Assembly: GCF_030409635.1 (NCBI RefSeq)
Contig: NZ_JAUFQF010000004.1
Span: forward strand, 964,241-1,028,240
Direction: 5' to 3'
DNA from: Vibrio agarivorans
Lineage (GTDB): Bacteria > Pseudomonadota > Gammaproteobacteria > Enterobacterales > Vibrionaceae
Length of the DNA stretch: 64,000 bases
The number at the start of each line of letters is the position of its first letter. Position 1 is the stretch's first letter. Both the position numbers and the translations under genes were made by a program. This document shows, piece after piece, positions 11,223 through 20,735 of the stretch. A model generated the notes under the pieces. That model was not told the DNA's origin. It worked only from the letters and a program-made list of their open reading frames with translations, and ran no database searches.

Positions 11223-11447
11223 TTGTTTCGTCAAAGGGAATAAAGCTGTTAGGGAGGTGTCGGGTGGAAAGGCGCTTCCAAGCCACGAGAGTGGTATGAC
11301 TAATGGCTTTGTTTGCTGAGACACGACATTGCTCACATTGCTTCCAGTGTAATTTATAGCTTCCGGTGTAATGGCAGTATTTCTTCTGAAAATCATTACA
11401 ACCTCATTTGCTAAGCGGCTCTCACTACGAGACCGCTTTTTCTTTTT
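11223..11447 (+). ncRNA. ryhB: RyhB iron-responsive small RNA, Vibrio long form
   Basis: Bases 11322-11349 carry the conserved RyhB pairing core (CACGACATTGCTCACATTGC and the following TTCCAGTGT). The transcript would begin just after the Fur boxes and end at a stem (AGCGG-CTCTC with GAGACCGCT) and T-run at 11414-11447, giving about 225 nucleotides. That agrees with the long RyhB of V. cholerae rather than the 90-nucleotide E. coli form. RyhB pairs with mRNAs of iron-using proteins when iron is scarce, with Hfq. The 5' end is inferred, not mapped. Confidence 0.92.
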
Positions 11448-11463
11448 TATCTCAGCTCTAATT

Positions 11464-11704
11464 GATCTTGGCTTTTAATTGCCTATGTTTTAGTCATATC
11501 TGTTGCGCAACTGGATCGTAATTGAAGCCCTCATAGGATGGGGCCCGACAGTTTTTTCCACAATTAAGGATCAATAAGCGATCGAAAAGAATTGAGTGGA
11601 TCTTTGTCTAATTCTCTTTAAAACAGGGGTTTAACTATTTTTATTTCGCTTGATGTGAACAGTTAGACACAATCGACAAAATTATATAAACAGACTTATC
11701 CACA
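11464..11704 (+). promoter_or_regulatory. GATC- and DnaA-box-bearing region upstream of polA
   Basis: The stretch between RyhB and polA (11448-11827) has no credible reading frame. It contains five GATC sites (11464, 11514, 11569, 11580, 11599), a perfect DnaA box TTATCCACA at 11696-11704 and a one-mismatch box TTTTCCACA at 11554-11562, in AT-rich surroundings. This may link polA transcription to DnaA and Dam methylation; function is inference. Confidence 0.45.
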
Positions 11705-11827
11705 AGCGGGAGGTTCTGTTGTCAAGAAAAAAGTGCAGGTATTTCCACTGTATCAGCATAGAAACCGAGTCCCTCTCGTGGCATTCTAGGCACACTATTT
11801 TTAGCTTATCTTTGGATACCTCAAATT

Positions 11828-14620
11828 ATGGCTCGTATTCCTGATAATCCGTTGATTCTTATCGATGGCTCTTCTTACCTCTATCGCGCTTTTCATGCTT
11901 ATCCAGGCACGATGAGTAACGGTGATATTCCGACTAATGCAGTGTATGGCGTGGTCAACATGCTTCGTAGCATGATGCGTCAGTTTTCTTCGGATCGAAT
12001 TGCGGTAGTGTTTGATGCAAAAGGCAAGACGTTCCGTGACGATATGTATCCAGAGTACAAAGCAAACCGTCCACCGATGCCTGATGATTTACGTTGTCAG
12101 ATTGAACCACTACACAACGTCATTCGTGCAATGGGTCTGCCGTTGATTTCGATTCCTGGCGTCGAGGCGGATGACGTGATCGGTACACTTGCTTATCAGG
12201 CATCTCAAGCAGGCATGCCAGTGCTGATCAGTACCGGTGATAAGGATATGGCGCAGTTGGTGGACGAAAATGTCACGCTGATTAACACCATGACTAATGT
12301 CGTAATGGATCGTGAAGGTGTGGTTGAGAAGTTTGGGATCCCGCCAGAGCTCATCATCGACTACCTAGCGCTGATGGGAGATAAAGTCGATAACATTCCG
12401 GGTGTGCCGGGTGTGGGTGATAAAACGGCAACCGCACTACTGCAAGGCATTGGCGGCCTAAGTAAGCTATATGATCACTTAGACGATATTGCGCCATTAG
12501 GTTTCCGTGGTTCAAAAACGATGGCCAAGAAGCTGGTTGATAACAAAGATAATGCTTTGCTGTCATACGAGCTGGCGACCATCAAACTGGATGTTGAACT
12601 CGAAGAGACACCAGAGTCCTTAGTTAAGCAAACACCAAACAAAGATGAGCTGATTAAGCTGTTCGGTCAGTTGGTGTTTAAATCATGGCTGAATGAACTG
12701 CTTGAAGGTGGCACTGGCGTGGTTGAGGCCGATGGTGCGTCAGCGGGCGCGACTGCAACAGCAAGCGCGGCTCAGTCTGATATGGACACATCGGCAGTGA
12801 CCATTGATAGAAGCCAGTATGAGACGGTACTTGACGAAGAGACTTTTGCCAAATGGCTCGACAAACTCAAAGCCAGCGATGTTTTTGCATTTGATACCGA
12901 GACAGACAGCCTAGATTACATGGTAGCGAACCTGGTGGGTTTGTCTTTTGCGACAGAAGAAGGCGTTGCTGCGTATGTGCCTGTGGCTCATGACTACTTA
13001 GATGCTCCAGAGCAGCTAGATCGTGATTGGGTGCTCGCGCAATTGAAGCCGATTCTAGAAGATGATAGTCAGGCAAAAGTGGGTCAGAACCTCAAGTATG
13101 ATGCGAGCGTACTTGCACGTTATGGTATCGAAATGAAAGGCATCAAGCATGACACCATGCTCGCGTCTTATGTTTTTAATAGCGTTGGTGGCAAGCATGA
13201 CATGGATAGCTTGGCACTACGCTTCCTACAGCACAGCTGTATCTCGTTCGAGCAGATTGCTGGTAAAGGTAAAAAGCAGCTGACGTTCAATCAAATTGAA
13301 CTCGATCAGGCTTCACCTTACGCCGCAGAAGATGCAGATGTCACGCTGCGTCTACACAACCGTTTGAGCCAAAGCTTAGAGCAAGATGACAAGCTCAACC
13401 GTATCTATCAAGAGATTGAGATGCCGTTGGTGCCTGTATTGTCTCGTATCGAGCGCACGGGGGTGTTTATTGATGACATGCTGCTTGGCGCGCAGTCGCA
13501 AGAGATTGCAGCACGCCTTGATGAGCTTGAGCAAAAAGCTTTTGAAGTTGCAGAGCAAGAGTTCAATATGAACTCACCAAAACAGCTGCAAGCCATTCTG
13601 TTTGAAAAGATGGGACTACCTGTTATCAAGAAAACGCCATCAGGCACTCCTTCAACGAATGAAGAGGTGTTACAAGAGTTGGCGCTTGACTACCCACTAC
13701 CAAAGCTGATTCTCGAGTACCGCGGCTTAGCTAAGCTAAAATCGACTTACACCGATAAACTGCCGAAAATGATCAACCCAGAAACGGGTCGAGTACATAC
13801 CTCTTATCATCAAGCGGTGACGGCAACGGGTCGTTTGTCATCGACAGATCCAAATTTGCAAAACATCCCAATTCGCAACGAAGAAGGGCGCCGTATTCGT
13901 CAAGCCTTTGTTGCACCGCATGGTTGTAAGATCTTAGCGGTCGATTACTCTCAGATTGAGCTGCGTATCATGGCGCACCTGTCTGGTGATGAGGCCTTGC
14001 TATCAGCATTCCGTGAGGGCAAAGACATTCACGCAGCGACTGCGGCTGAGATCCTTGGGGTTGATATTGCTGACGTGAGCAGCGAGCAGCGTCGCCGAGC
14101 TAAAGCCGTCAACTTCGGTCTAATCTATGGTATGAGTGCGTTTGGTCTAGCTAAGCAGCTGGGTATTCCTCGTGGCGAGGCCCAGTCTTATATGGACAAG
14201 TACTTTGAACGTTACCCTGGTGTGATGCAATACATGGAAGATACTCGCAGCGCTGCATCTGAGCAGGGCTATGTCGAGACCATCTTTGGTCGTCGTCTTC
14301 ATTTGCCAGAAATCAAATCACGTAACGGCATGCGCCGCAAAGCTGCAGAGCGCGCAGCCATCAACGCACCAATGCAGGGTACCGCAGCCGATATCATCAA
14401 AAAAGCCATGCTATTGGTGGATGAGTGGATTGAGCAAAACGGCAATGGTCGTGTGAAACTCTTGATGCAAGTACACGATGAACTGGTTTTGGAAGTTGAA
14501 GAGTCAGCTTTGTCCGAAATTGAAAGTAAAGTACAGGAATTGATGGAATCAGCGGCTCAACTTGAGGTTCCTCTTGTTGCAGACGCTGGTCACGGTGACA
14601 ACTGGGATCAGGCGCACTAG
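11828..14620 (+). CDS. polA: DNA polymerase I
   Basis: 930 residues, the normal length. The 5'-3' exonuclease domain occupies about 1-290 ([41 protein letters not shown]). The 3'-5' proofreading domain follows (about 330-520; [26 protein letters not shown]), with its acidic residues intact. The polymerase domain ends the protein, with motif [18 protein letters not shown], the O-helix [19 protein letters not shown] and motif [12 protein letters not shown]. It fills gaps, removes RNA primers and repairs DNA. A Ser/Ala/Gly/Thr-rich linker lies near residues 295-320. It is followed by its own terminator and then spf, as in other Gammaproteobacteria. Confidence 0.98.
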   Translation: MARIPDNPLILIDGSSYLYRAFHAYPGTMSNGDIPTNAVYGVVNMLRSMMRQFSSDRIAVVFDAKGKTFRDDMYPEYKANRPPMPDDLRCQIEPLHNVIRAMGLPLISIPGVEADDVIGTLAYQASQAGMPVLISTGDKDMAQLVDENVTLINTMTNVVMDREGVVEKFGIPPELIIDYLALMGDKVDNIPGVPGVGDKTATALLQGIGGLSKLYDHLDDIAPLGFRGSKTMAKKLVDNKDNALLSYELATIKLDVELEETPESLVKQTPNKDELIKLFGQLVFKSWLNELLEGGTGVVEADGASAGATATASAAQSDMDTSAVTIDRSQYETVLDEETFAKWLDKLKASDVFAFDTETDSLDYMVANLVGLSFATEEGVAAYVPVAHDYLDAPEQLDRDWVLAQLKPILEDDSQAKVGQNLKYDASVLARYGIEMKGIKHDTMLASYVFNSVGGKHDMDSLALRFLQHSCISFEQIAGKGKKQLTFNQIELDQASPYAAEDADVTLRLHNRLSQSLEQDDKLNRIYQEIEMPLVPVLSRIERTGVFIDDMLLGAQSQEIAARLDELEQKAFEVAEQEFNMNSPKQLQAILFEKMGLPVIKKTPSGTPSTNEEVLQELALDYPLPKLILEYRGLAKLKSTYTDKLPKMINPETGRVHTSYHQAVTATGRLSSTDPNLQNIPIRNEEGRRIRQAFVAPHGCKILAVDYSQIELRIMAHLSGDEALLSAFREGKDIHAATAAEILGVDIADVSSEQRRRAKAVNFGLIYGMSAFGLAKQLGIPRGEAQSYMDKYFERYPGVMQYMEDTRSAASEQGYVETIFGRRLHLPEIKSRNGMRRKAAERAAINAPMQGTAADIIKKAMLLVDEWIEQNGNGRVKLLMQVHDELVLEVEESALSEIESKVQELMESAAQLEVPLVADAGHGDNWDQAH

Positions 14621-14653
14621 ACAAAAAATAGACAAAACTGCGTAAATAACATG

Positions 14654-14682
14654 AGCCAGCCCACAAGTGCTGGCTTTTTTTG
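14654..14682 (+). terminator. Terminator after polA
   Basis: Stem AGCCAGC / GCTGGCT with an eight-base loop and a run of seven T. Confidence 0.85.
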
Positions 14683-14794
14683 TCGTTAATTAACCTAATA
14701 CTGGCAAGTGTTTAGTGTAAGTTAATAAAATTTTAATGAAAAAAAACTACAAAAGCAGTTTCATTTTCTGACTGATTGTTGTACATTTATCTGC

Positions 14795-14900
14795 GTAGGG
14801 TACAGAGGTAAGATGTTCTATCTTTCAGACCTTTTGTTTCACGTTATTGGATTAGGCTGATTCAGCCGCCCCAGCTAGTTTTTAGCTGGGGCGTTTTTTA
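14795..14900 (+). ncRNA. spf: Spot 42 small RNA
   Basis: The 5' part beginning GTAGGGTACAGAGGTAAGAT and the next 25 bases (TTCTATCTTTCAGACCTTTT) are essentially identical to E. coli Spot 42. The 3' end is the expected strong terminator (GCCCCAGCTAG ... CTGGGGC, then T-run). It lies between polA and engB, the same place as in E. coli and vibrios. Spot 42 is repressed by CRP-cAMP and, with Hfq, represses genes for secondary carbon sources when glucose is present. Confidence 0.97.
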
Positions 14901-15149
14901 TTGGGCGAAAGAAAAGTTATTCGTTATATAAATCATAATGTTAGGCTCCAATTTTCTCTCTTTCTATTACTTCAATTTGTCACAAACCCACAGCGTATCT
15001 CTCTATTTTGTTATGCCATTTTTCTTTGCTGTTGGCTTAGGTTAGCAAACGGAAATGTTGCAAAATGACAGTCACACTTTTGTTATTTTTAATAACTAAC
15101 CAAGCTACTTAGAATAAAGCCATTCATGTTAAGTGATTGTTTAATAGTG

Positions 15150-15294
15150 ATTTAATTGTGATTGTTGCGAGGGTGGGGTATTTGGGTCTAGGCTTGATTC
15201 AAAGCTGGAAATCGGGAATGCTAGACGCATAACAATTATTACCTAATATATTCTCTCCCGTTACCCCACTCCCTGCAGTGGGGTTTTTGTTTTT
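15150..15294 (+). ncRNA. Candidate small RNA ending at an orphan terminator
   Basis: A strong intrinsic terminator (CCCCACT / AGTGGGG stem at 15264-15283, then T-rich) faces right, with no coding frame upstream of it and Spot 42 already terminated at 14900. A transcript must presumably start in 14940-15230; the left end given is a guess. A second sRNA near spf (VSsrna24) has been reported in Aliivibrio salmonicida, and this could be its counterpart, but I cannot compare the sequences. Confidence 0.4.
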
Positions 15295-15322
15295 AGACAT
15301 TTGATCGTTAAATGACAGATAC

Positions 15323-15357
15323 AAAAAAGCCCTGCACGTTTATGGCAGGGCTTTTTA
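15323..15357 (-). terminator. Terminator after engB
   Basis: Stem GCCCTGC / GCAGGGC flanked by A6 and T5 runs, so it works for engB on the minus strand and could also stop rightward readthrough. Confidence 0.85.
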
Positions 15358-15387
15358 AAAAACTGTTACCAGAACTTATACAAGAAC

Positions 15388-16056
15388 TTACTCTTCAGGT
15401 TGCTCTTGAGCATCACCATCTAGCTCTTCGTCACTTTGTGCCAAAGCTTCAATGGCTGGGGCAAACCACTCATCAAGTTTGTTGCGTAGTGTATCAACGC
15501 CCAAACCTTTCAGTGAAGAGAAGGCATCAACACGAACATCACCACCAAAAGCTTTCGCATCTTCACGGATCTTGAGCACCTGCGCTTTGCGCGCACCTTG
15601 CTTAAGCTTATCAGCCTTGGTTAGCAGAACTTGAACCGGGATACCGCTGTCGACTGCCCAGTAGATCAATTGCTGGTCGAGATCTTTCATTGGATGACGG
15701 ATATCCATCAATACCACAAGCCCTTTCAGACACTGGCGTTTCTGTAGGTATTCACCGAGAGATTTTTGCCACTTCTTTTTCATTTCAAGTGGAACTTGCG
15801 CGAAACCATATCCAGGCAAGTCAACGATGTGACAGCCGTCAGTCACCTTGAAAAGGTTGATGAGCTGCGTACGACCTGGTGTCTTACTGGTTTTAGCCAG
15901 GCTGCGCTGGTTGGTCAAACGGTTCAGTGAGCTAGACTTACCCGCATTGGAACGCCCAGCAAACGCGATTTCGATCCCTTCATCTTCCGGCAGGTGGCGA
16001 ATATCTGGCGCACTGGTAATGAAGTGGGTGTTTTGATAATGAATTTTTACGCTCAC
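15388..16056 (-). CDS. engB: Ribosome biogenesis GTP-binding protein EngB (YihA/YsxC)
   Basis: 222 residues from a GTG at 16056 ([12 protein letters not shown]), chosen because GGAG lies six bases upstream and family members start here. GTPase motifs: G1 [10 protein letters not shown]2 [10 protein letters not shown]3 DLPGYG, G4 TKAD, G5 FSSLKG. EngB is an essential GTPase in late large-subunit assembly. The C-terminal tail is unusually acidic ([14 protein letters not shown]). An ATG twelve bases upstream is an alternative start. Confidence 0.95.
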   Translation of the reverse strand: MSVKIHYQNTHFITSAPDIRHLPEDEGIEIAFAGRSNAGKSSSLNRLTNQRSLAKTSKTPGRTQLINLFKVTDGCHIVDLPGYGFAQVPLEMKKKWQKSLGEYLQKRQCLKGLVVLMDIRHPMKDLDQQLIYWAVDSGIPVQVLLTKADKLKQGARKAQVLKIREDAKAFGGDVRVDAFSSLKGLGVDTLRNKLDEWFAPAIEALAQSDEELDGDAQEQPEE

Positions 16057-16205
16057 TGTTAACTCCATCTCGACTTTGTGTAGTCGATTGATTACTTTTT
16101 TGTGAAATTGTGTAAAATAACTGTGCTCGGCACAAGGTCGCAATAGTGTACCATGAGTAACACCTCAGAGTGGTACTGGAAGCTTGATAATTATAATGGA
16201 ATGTC

Positions 16206-16823
16206 ATGAAGAAATTAGCGCTAATCTTAAGCCTTATCGCCAGTTGTTCGGCATGGGCAACAGGCAATATAGAAGCAGGTAAGGCAAAATCTCTCACGTG
16301 TGCAGCTTGTCATGGAGCAGACGGCAATAGCCAGCTGCCTATCTATCCAACCATAGCAGGTCAACACGCAAAGTACATTGAAAAGCAGTTAAAAGAGTTC
16401 AAGCTGGGAATGACCAGTGCCGGTAAGCAAGGCCGTTACGACCCAGTGATGAGTGGTATGGCGATGCCCTTGAGCGACGAAGATATGGCCGATCTCGCGG
16501 CTTATTATGCGTCAGTACCTATTGCCCACGCGACAACGCCAGAAGATGTCGTTGATGCAGGCAAGGTGCTCTACAGTGCGGGTGATGCTGAACGCGGCTT
16601 GACGGCTTGTATTGCTTGTCATGGCCCACGCGGAAATGGAACTGAGCTATCGGGCTTTCCAAAAATCTCCGGTCAGCAGCCTGACTATATTAAAGCGCAG
16701 CTAGAGAAATTCCGCTCAGGCGATCGTGCAAACGATATGAACGCGATGATGCGCGATATTGCTAAGAAGTTGACCGATGAAGATATCGCTATCTTGTCGC
16801 AATATGTCGGTGGTCTGCACTAA
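16206..16823 (+). CDS. Di-haem cytochrome c4
   Basis: 205 residues with a cleavable signal peptide (KKLALILSLIASCSAWA). There are two cytochrome c domains, each with one haem site: CAACHGADGN (about residue 31) and CIACHGPRGNG (about 138), and methionine ligands in the MSGMAMPL and MNAMMRDIA regions. Cytochrome c4 passes electrons in the periplasm, typically to cytochrome c oxidase of the cbb3 type. It is divergent from engB across about 150 bases and has its own terminator. Confidence 0.93.
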   Translation: MKKLALILSLIASCSAWATGNIEAGKAKSLTCAACHGADGNSQLPIYPTIAGQHAKYIEKQLKEFKLGMTSAGKQGRYDPVMSGMAMPLSDEDMADLAAYYASVPIAHATTPEDVVDAGKVLYSAGDAERGLTACIACHGPRGNGTELSGFPKISGQQPDYIKAQLEKFRSGDRANDMNAMMRDIAKKLTDEDIAILSQYVGGLH

Positions 16824-16881
16824 TACCCACTAGTGATTTAGACAACACAAGCGTTTTAGACAGCTTAAGTCATGAATGTTG

Positions 16882-16908
16882 AGGCACCCAATCGGGTGCT
16901 TCTTTGTT
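16882..16908 (+). terminator. Terminator after the cytochrome c4 gene
   Basis: Stem AGGCACCC / GGGTGCTT with an AATC loop, then a T-rich tract. Confidence 0.75.
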
Positions 16909-17094
16909 TTGTGACGTAGCACGTATTTGCACCATCAGTGCAAAAACAAGTAGCACACTTATTTGCCTGACGCATTGTGCGAGATCTGCCATAGTGCAAA
17001 TGGCGTTTTACGCTTTATTTTTTTTAACTTATTGATCTTGATGTGATTGGTAAATAAATCATGAAATCAGATTGAAAAATTGGTGTTTTGAGCT

Positions 17095-17477
17095 TGTTCA
17101 AGAAGGCGGCTGAGATAAAGTAACCCCATCAGCAGGACGCTGAAACAAGGACAATAGACCAAGATGGTCTCCAAGGATGCAAGCAGGGAGCTTGGAAGTC
17201 TCAACCATGGAAAGAACAATAGGCAGGATGCTTGTTGTGATAAGGATGGTTAACTTACGTCTAAGGAAAAGACAGTGGAATGGAGCAGGCTAAAGATTAG
17301 CCCAGCAGCAGGAAGTCAAGACGGAACGCGAAAACTCATCAGGATGATGAACAAACAAAAAACTTTTGCAGGGAAAGCGCAAAAAACAAATGGATTATTG
17401 GTGCACCCGATTGAGTGCAACACATTTTAGCCGCTAAGGCAGTCAGAAAGCGATAGGGTGACCTATCGCTTTTTTTC
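17095..17477 (+). ncRNA. CsrB-family regulatory RNA (CsrA sponge)
   Basis: This gap carries about 16 GGA triplets in 310 bases, many as AGGA, CAGGATG or AAGGATG in the loops of short hairpins (for example CATCAGCAGGACGCTGA and AGCAGGGAGCT). It ends in a perfect terminator (AAAGCGATAGG / CCTATCGCTTT plus T7) at 17448-17477. That is the layout of CsrB/CsrC/CsrD RNAs, which bind many CsrA dimers and relieve CsrA control of carbon storage, motility and quorum sensing; in vibrios they are driven by VarS/VarA. Which of the paralogues it is cannot be decided here. The 5' end is approximate. Upstream, 16909-17094 holds only AT-rich promoter-like DNA. Confidence 0.88.
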
Positions 17478-17518
17478 TATTTCTGGTATGTTTCGCATCC
17501 TTATTTGAGGATCTCGTT

Positions 17519-18160
17519 ATGCATTCATGTCCCTTGTGTTATCACAATGACACACAGCACTTTCATCAAGACAAACGCCGCAGCTATCAGAAGTGTCAGC
17601 GTTGTCAGTTAGTGTTTGTGCCGCAAGAGCTGCGACTGGGTGCTGAGGCAGAAAAGTCTCACTACGATCTTCATGATAATAATCCGCAAGATATGGGCTA
17701 CCGAGGCTTTCTTTCACGAGTCGTCGACCCCATACTCGAACGTATACAACCCGCTTCATCTGGCCTCGATTTTGGCTGTGGACCTGGTCCAACACTACAC
17801 TTAATGATGCAAGAGGCGGGGCACTCAATGGCGCTGTATGATATTTATTATCATCCTGAGCGTGAAGTATTGAGTAAGGCCTATGACTTTATGACGGCGA
17901 CCGAGGTGATTGAACACCTTTATGAGCCGGGTAAAGTGTGGCAACAATGGTTGAATCTGGTTAAGCCGGGAGGCTGGATTGGTCTTATGACCAAGATGGT
18001 TATCGACGCAGAGGCGTTTGCTGCGTGGCACTATAAAAATGACCCAACCCATGTGGTCTTTTTTAGCCGTGCTACGTTTCAGTTCCTAGCAGAGCGGGAT
18101 AGGCTCGAACTTGAATTTATTGGTAAAGATGTAATTTTACTGAGGAAGACCCAGCAATGA
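17519..18160 (+). CDS. Class I SAM-dependent methyltransferase with N-terminal zinc-ribbon-like cysteines
   Basis: 213 residues. The N-terminus has paired cysteines (CPLC at 4-7 and CQRC at 28-31) that probably bind zinc. The methyltransferase domain has GLDFGCGPGPTLHLM as the SAM loop, TATEVIEHLYEP and LVKPGGWIGLMT. This resembles UbiG/Hma-type small-molecule methyltransferases of unknown substrate. ATG lies after GAGGATCTCGTT. The stop overlaps the yihI start (ATGA), suggesting coupling. Confidence 0.85.
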   Translation: MHSCPLCYHNDTQHFHQDKRRSYQKCQRCQLVFVPQELRLGAEAEKSHYDLHDNNPQDMGYRGFLSRVVDPILERIQPASSGLDFGCGPGPTLHLMMQEAGHSMALYDIYYHPEREVLSKAYDFMTATEVIEHLYEPGKVWQQWLNLVKPGGWIGLMTKMVIDAEAFAAWHYKNDPTHVVFFSRATFQFLAERDRLELEFIGKDVILLRKTQQ

Positions 18161-18720
18161 GTCGTACAAAGAAAGCAAGATCAGGCGGTAACCTAGACGT
18201 TATCGTTGTTCGTAACCGTACACAGTCTGATGTAGAAGGCCGTGAGCGTAAAAGACTAAAAAAACGTAAAGGTCTAAAAACCGGTAACCGCAACTCAGAT
18301 GCAAAATCTGAGAAAGCACAAACACAGGGTCAACAACGTGACCCACGCTTAGGCAGCAAGAAGAAAATCCCTCTAATTGTTGAAGCGCCTAAGAAGAAGA
18401 GCAAAGCAGAGCGCCGTGTTTCTGCAGAGCAAGAATTGGCAGCAATTGAAAATGATGCACAATTCTTGGTGCTGCTGGATCGTCTAGAGAATGGTGAAAA
18501 ACTGGGTGCCGGCCTTCAGAAGTATGTCGATCAGAAAATGGATCGTATGGAAGTACTGATGAAGCAGCTTGGTATTTATGAAGAAGACCAAGAAGAAGAG
18601 GACTTTGAGGAAGAAGCAGACGTTGTTGAGCAGCCAAAGAAAGCGGCGAAGCGTCCAGCAACTGACGAAGACCTTCTTTCTCAGTTTGAAGATCTCGACC
18701 TGAACGACTTTAAAGGATAA
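18157..18720 (+). CDS. yihI: Der GTPase-activating protein YihI
   Basis: 187 residues, highly charged. The basic N-terminus begins MSRTKKARSGG and contains RKRLKKRKGLKTGNRN; the middle reads DPRLGSKKKIPL; the C-terminus is very acidic and ends LLSQFEDLDLNDF. YihI stimulates the GTPase Der (EngA) and so modulates 50S ribosome assembly. It sits in the same region as the other assembly GTPase gene, engB. Confidence 0.93.
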   Translation: MSRTKKARSGGNLDVIVVRNRTQSDVEGRERKRLKKRKGLKTGNRNSDAKSEKAQTQGQQRDPRLGSKKKIPLIVEAPKKKSKAERRVSAEQELAAIENDAQFLVLLDRLENGEKLGAGLQKYVDQKMDRMEVLMKQLGIYEEDQEEEDFEEEADVVEQPKKAAKRPATDEDLLSQFEDLDLNDFKG

Positions 18721-18728
18721 TCATTGCC

Positions 18729-19217
18729 ATGAATGTAACCTTATTAGCGATCATTGGGGGGCTAATTGTGGTTGGCCTGGCCAGCTACGCTGGTTACCTT
18801 CTGCTGCAACTAAAAAAGCAAACGGAGTTGCAACAGCACCATATGAAGCTGGCTATTGATAAACGCAATAGCAACATCTTCGATAATGTCAGCACTCTTT
18901 GTGCCGCAGGCATTGAGGGGCAGTGTGATCTCTCTGAAATCAGTATCCGTGTGTATTGCATTATGGATTATGTGCAGGGTGATGATAGAGTGGACTTTGA
19001 CGCAACATACCCAGCTATTTCTGAGCTCTACCATGTAGTGAAAGATATGGCGCGAGGTGAAGAGCGTCAAACGTTGGAAAAACGTGAGCGAATGAAACAG
19101 AACTTAGCCCGTCAAAAGGCTGAGTCACGCTTGTCAGAGGCGATTGTTGAGGAGTTAAAACAGCTCAAGCAGCAGATCCAACCACTGAACAATCAAATCA
19201 ACATTCAAATGGTGTAG
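18729..19217 (+). CDS. DUF2489 membrane-anchored protein
   Basis: 162 residues: one N-terminal membrane helix (about 4-27, LLAIIGGLIVVGLASYAGYLL), then a cytoplasmic helical domain with CAAGIEGQCDLSEISIRV, and a coiled-coil end. It matches the DUF2489 family that follows yihI in vibrios. The role is unknown. It starts eight bases after yihI and 45 bases before hemN, so the three may be cotranscribed. Confidence 0.82.
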   Translation: MNVTLLAIIGGLIVVGLASYAGYLLLQLKKQTELQQHHMKLAIDKRNSNIFDNVSTLCAAGIEGQCDLSEISIRVYCIMDYVQGDDRVDFDATYPAISELYHVVKDMARGEERQTLEKRERMKQNLARQKAESRLSEAIVEELKQLKQQIQPLNNQINIQMV

Positions 19218-19262
19218 CGCAAGCGACACCTGCCAACACAGTGATAAATTGGAATTAGAACC

Positions 19263-20666
19263 ATGTCTCATGAAGTAGAGTCTCAACTGGAAAGTAACCA
19301 GCAACAGATTGTTTGGGATCAAGCGATTTTGGATAAATATAACTATTCAGGGCCGCGCTATACCTCATACCCAACGGCGTTGGAGTTTCATGAGATGTTT
19401 ACGGTTTCTGATTACGATATGGCGTGCACGCAATACTCAGAGCGTCCTGTGTCGCTGTATATCCACATTCCGTTCTGTCATAAGCTTTGTTACTACTGCG
19501 GTTGTAATAAGGTGATCACTCGTCATTCGCACAAAGCGGATGAATACCTCGACATGCTTGAGCTAGAGATCCGTACTCGCGCTTCTCTATTGCAAGGTCG
19601 TCGCGTGACACAGCTGCACTTTGGTGGTGGTACGCCAACGTTCCTAACTGAAGGGCAAATCAGTCGAGTGATGGCTATCCTGCGAGGGGAGTTCTCATTC
19701 GATGAGACGGCCGAAATCAGTATTGAAGTCGACCCACGTGAAATCGAACTAACCATGCTGGATCACCTTCGCTCTGAAGGTTTTAACCGTCTGAGTATAG
19801 GTGTTCAAGACTTCAACAAAGAAGTGCAAAAGCTGGTTAACCGTGAGCAAGATGAAGAGTTCATTATTGCCATGGTTGAGCGAGCGAAAAAACTGGGCTT
19901 CCGTTCAACAAACCTTGACCTGATCTACGGCCTACCTAAGCAAACCAAAGAATCTTTCGCGGCAACACTCGAGCAAGTGCTGGAGATGAAACCGGGTCGC
20001 TTATCGGTGTTTAACTACGCCCATATGCCACAGTTGTTTGCTGCGCAGCGTAAAATCAAAGATGAAGATCTGCCACAAGCCAAAGAGAAGATGGCCATCT
20101 TGCAAGACACCATCGCAACCTTAACGGGTGCGGGCTACCAGTTTATCGGTATGGACCATTTTGCGCTGCCTGATGACGAGCTTGCAGTGGCTCAGCGCCA
20201 AGGTGAGCTGCACCGTAATTTCCAAGGCTACACAACGCAAGGCGAGTGTGACTTGATTGGCTTCGGCGTCTCCGCGATTTCAATGGCGGGTGATGCGTAC
20301 GCTCAGAATCAGAAAGAGCTGAAGAAATACTACGCGCAAGTGGAAGAGCAGCGTCATGCAATTTGGCGTGGTGTTGTGCTAGATAACGATGATTTGATTC
20401 GCCGTGAAGTCATTAAAGAGCTTATCTGTAACTTTAAGCTAGACAAGACGCAGATTGAGAAGACATTTGGTCTGACGTTCAACCAATACTTCAAACAAGA
20501 TTTAGAGTTGCTGCAAACTTTTATCAACGATGAGTTAGTTACGGTCAGTGAGTCTCACATAGAAGTGACTCTGCGTGGCCGATTGCTGATCCGAAACATC
20601 TGTATGTGCTTCGATAAGTATTTGCGTGATAAGGCGCGTCAGCAACAGTTCTCACGAGTTATCTAA
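19263..20666 (+). CDS. hemN: Oxygen-independent coproporphyrinogen III oxidase
   Basis: 467 residues. The radical-SAM cluster motif is in IPFCHKLCYYCGCNKV, the CxxxCxxC motif plus the extra cysteine typical of true HemN (not the HemW type). Other signatures: YTSYPTALEF near residue 35, LHFGGGTPTFL, IEVDPRE, LSIGVQDF, LIYGLPKQT and FIGMDHFALPDDELA. It oxidatively decarboxylates coproporphyrinogen III to protoporphyrinogen IX without oxygen, matching the anaerobic fumarate respiration genes later in the window. A terminator lies downstream. Confidence 0.96.
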   Translation: MSHEVESQLESNQQQIVWDQAILDKYNYSGPRYTSYPTALEFHEMFTVSDYDMACTQYSERPVSLYIHIPFCHKLCYYCGCNKVITRHSHKADEYLDMLELEIRTRASLLQGRRVTQLHFGGGTPTFLTEGQISRVMAILRGEFSFDETAEISIEVDPREIELTMLDHLRSEGFNRLSIGVQDFNKEVQKLVNREQDEEFIIAMVERAKKLGFRSTNLDLIYGLPKQTKESFAATLEQVLEMKPGRLSVFNYAHMPQLFAAQRKIKDEDLPQAKEKMAILQDTIATLTGAGYQFIGMDHFALPDDELAVAQRQGELHRNFQGYTTQGECDLIGFGVSAISMAGDAYAQNQKELKKYYAQVEEQRHAIWRGVVLDNDDLIRREVIKELICNFKLDKTQIEKTFGLTFNQYFKQDLELLQTFINDELVTVSESHIEVTLRGRLLIRNICMCFDKYLRDKARQQQFSRVI

Positions 20667-20690
20667 CTTGCACTGTTGAACATAATGATA

Positions 20691-20722
20691 GAAAGAGCGA
20701 GCCATAGGGTTCGCTCTTTTAC
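20691..20722 (+). terminator. Terminator between hemN and ilvY (convergent)
   Basis: Stem AAAGAGCGAGCC / GGTTCGCTCTTTT with an A run on one side and T run on the other; probably serves both genes. Confidence 0.78.
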
Positions 20723-20735
20723 TTTCTGCTTGTTG

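Noticed and set aside
11464..11827. Chromosomal replication origin ahead of polA
   Set aside because: Two DnaA boxes and five GATC sites are too few, and the known flanking genes of oriC1 (mnmG, mioC) are absent. Kept only as a regulatory candidate.
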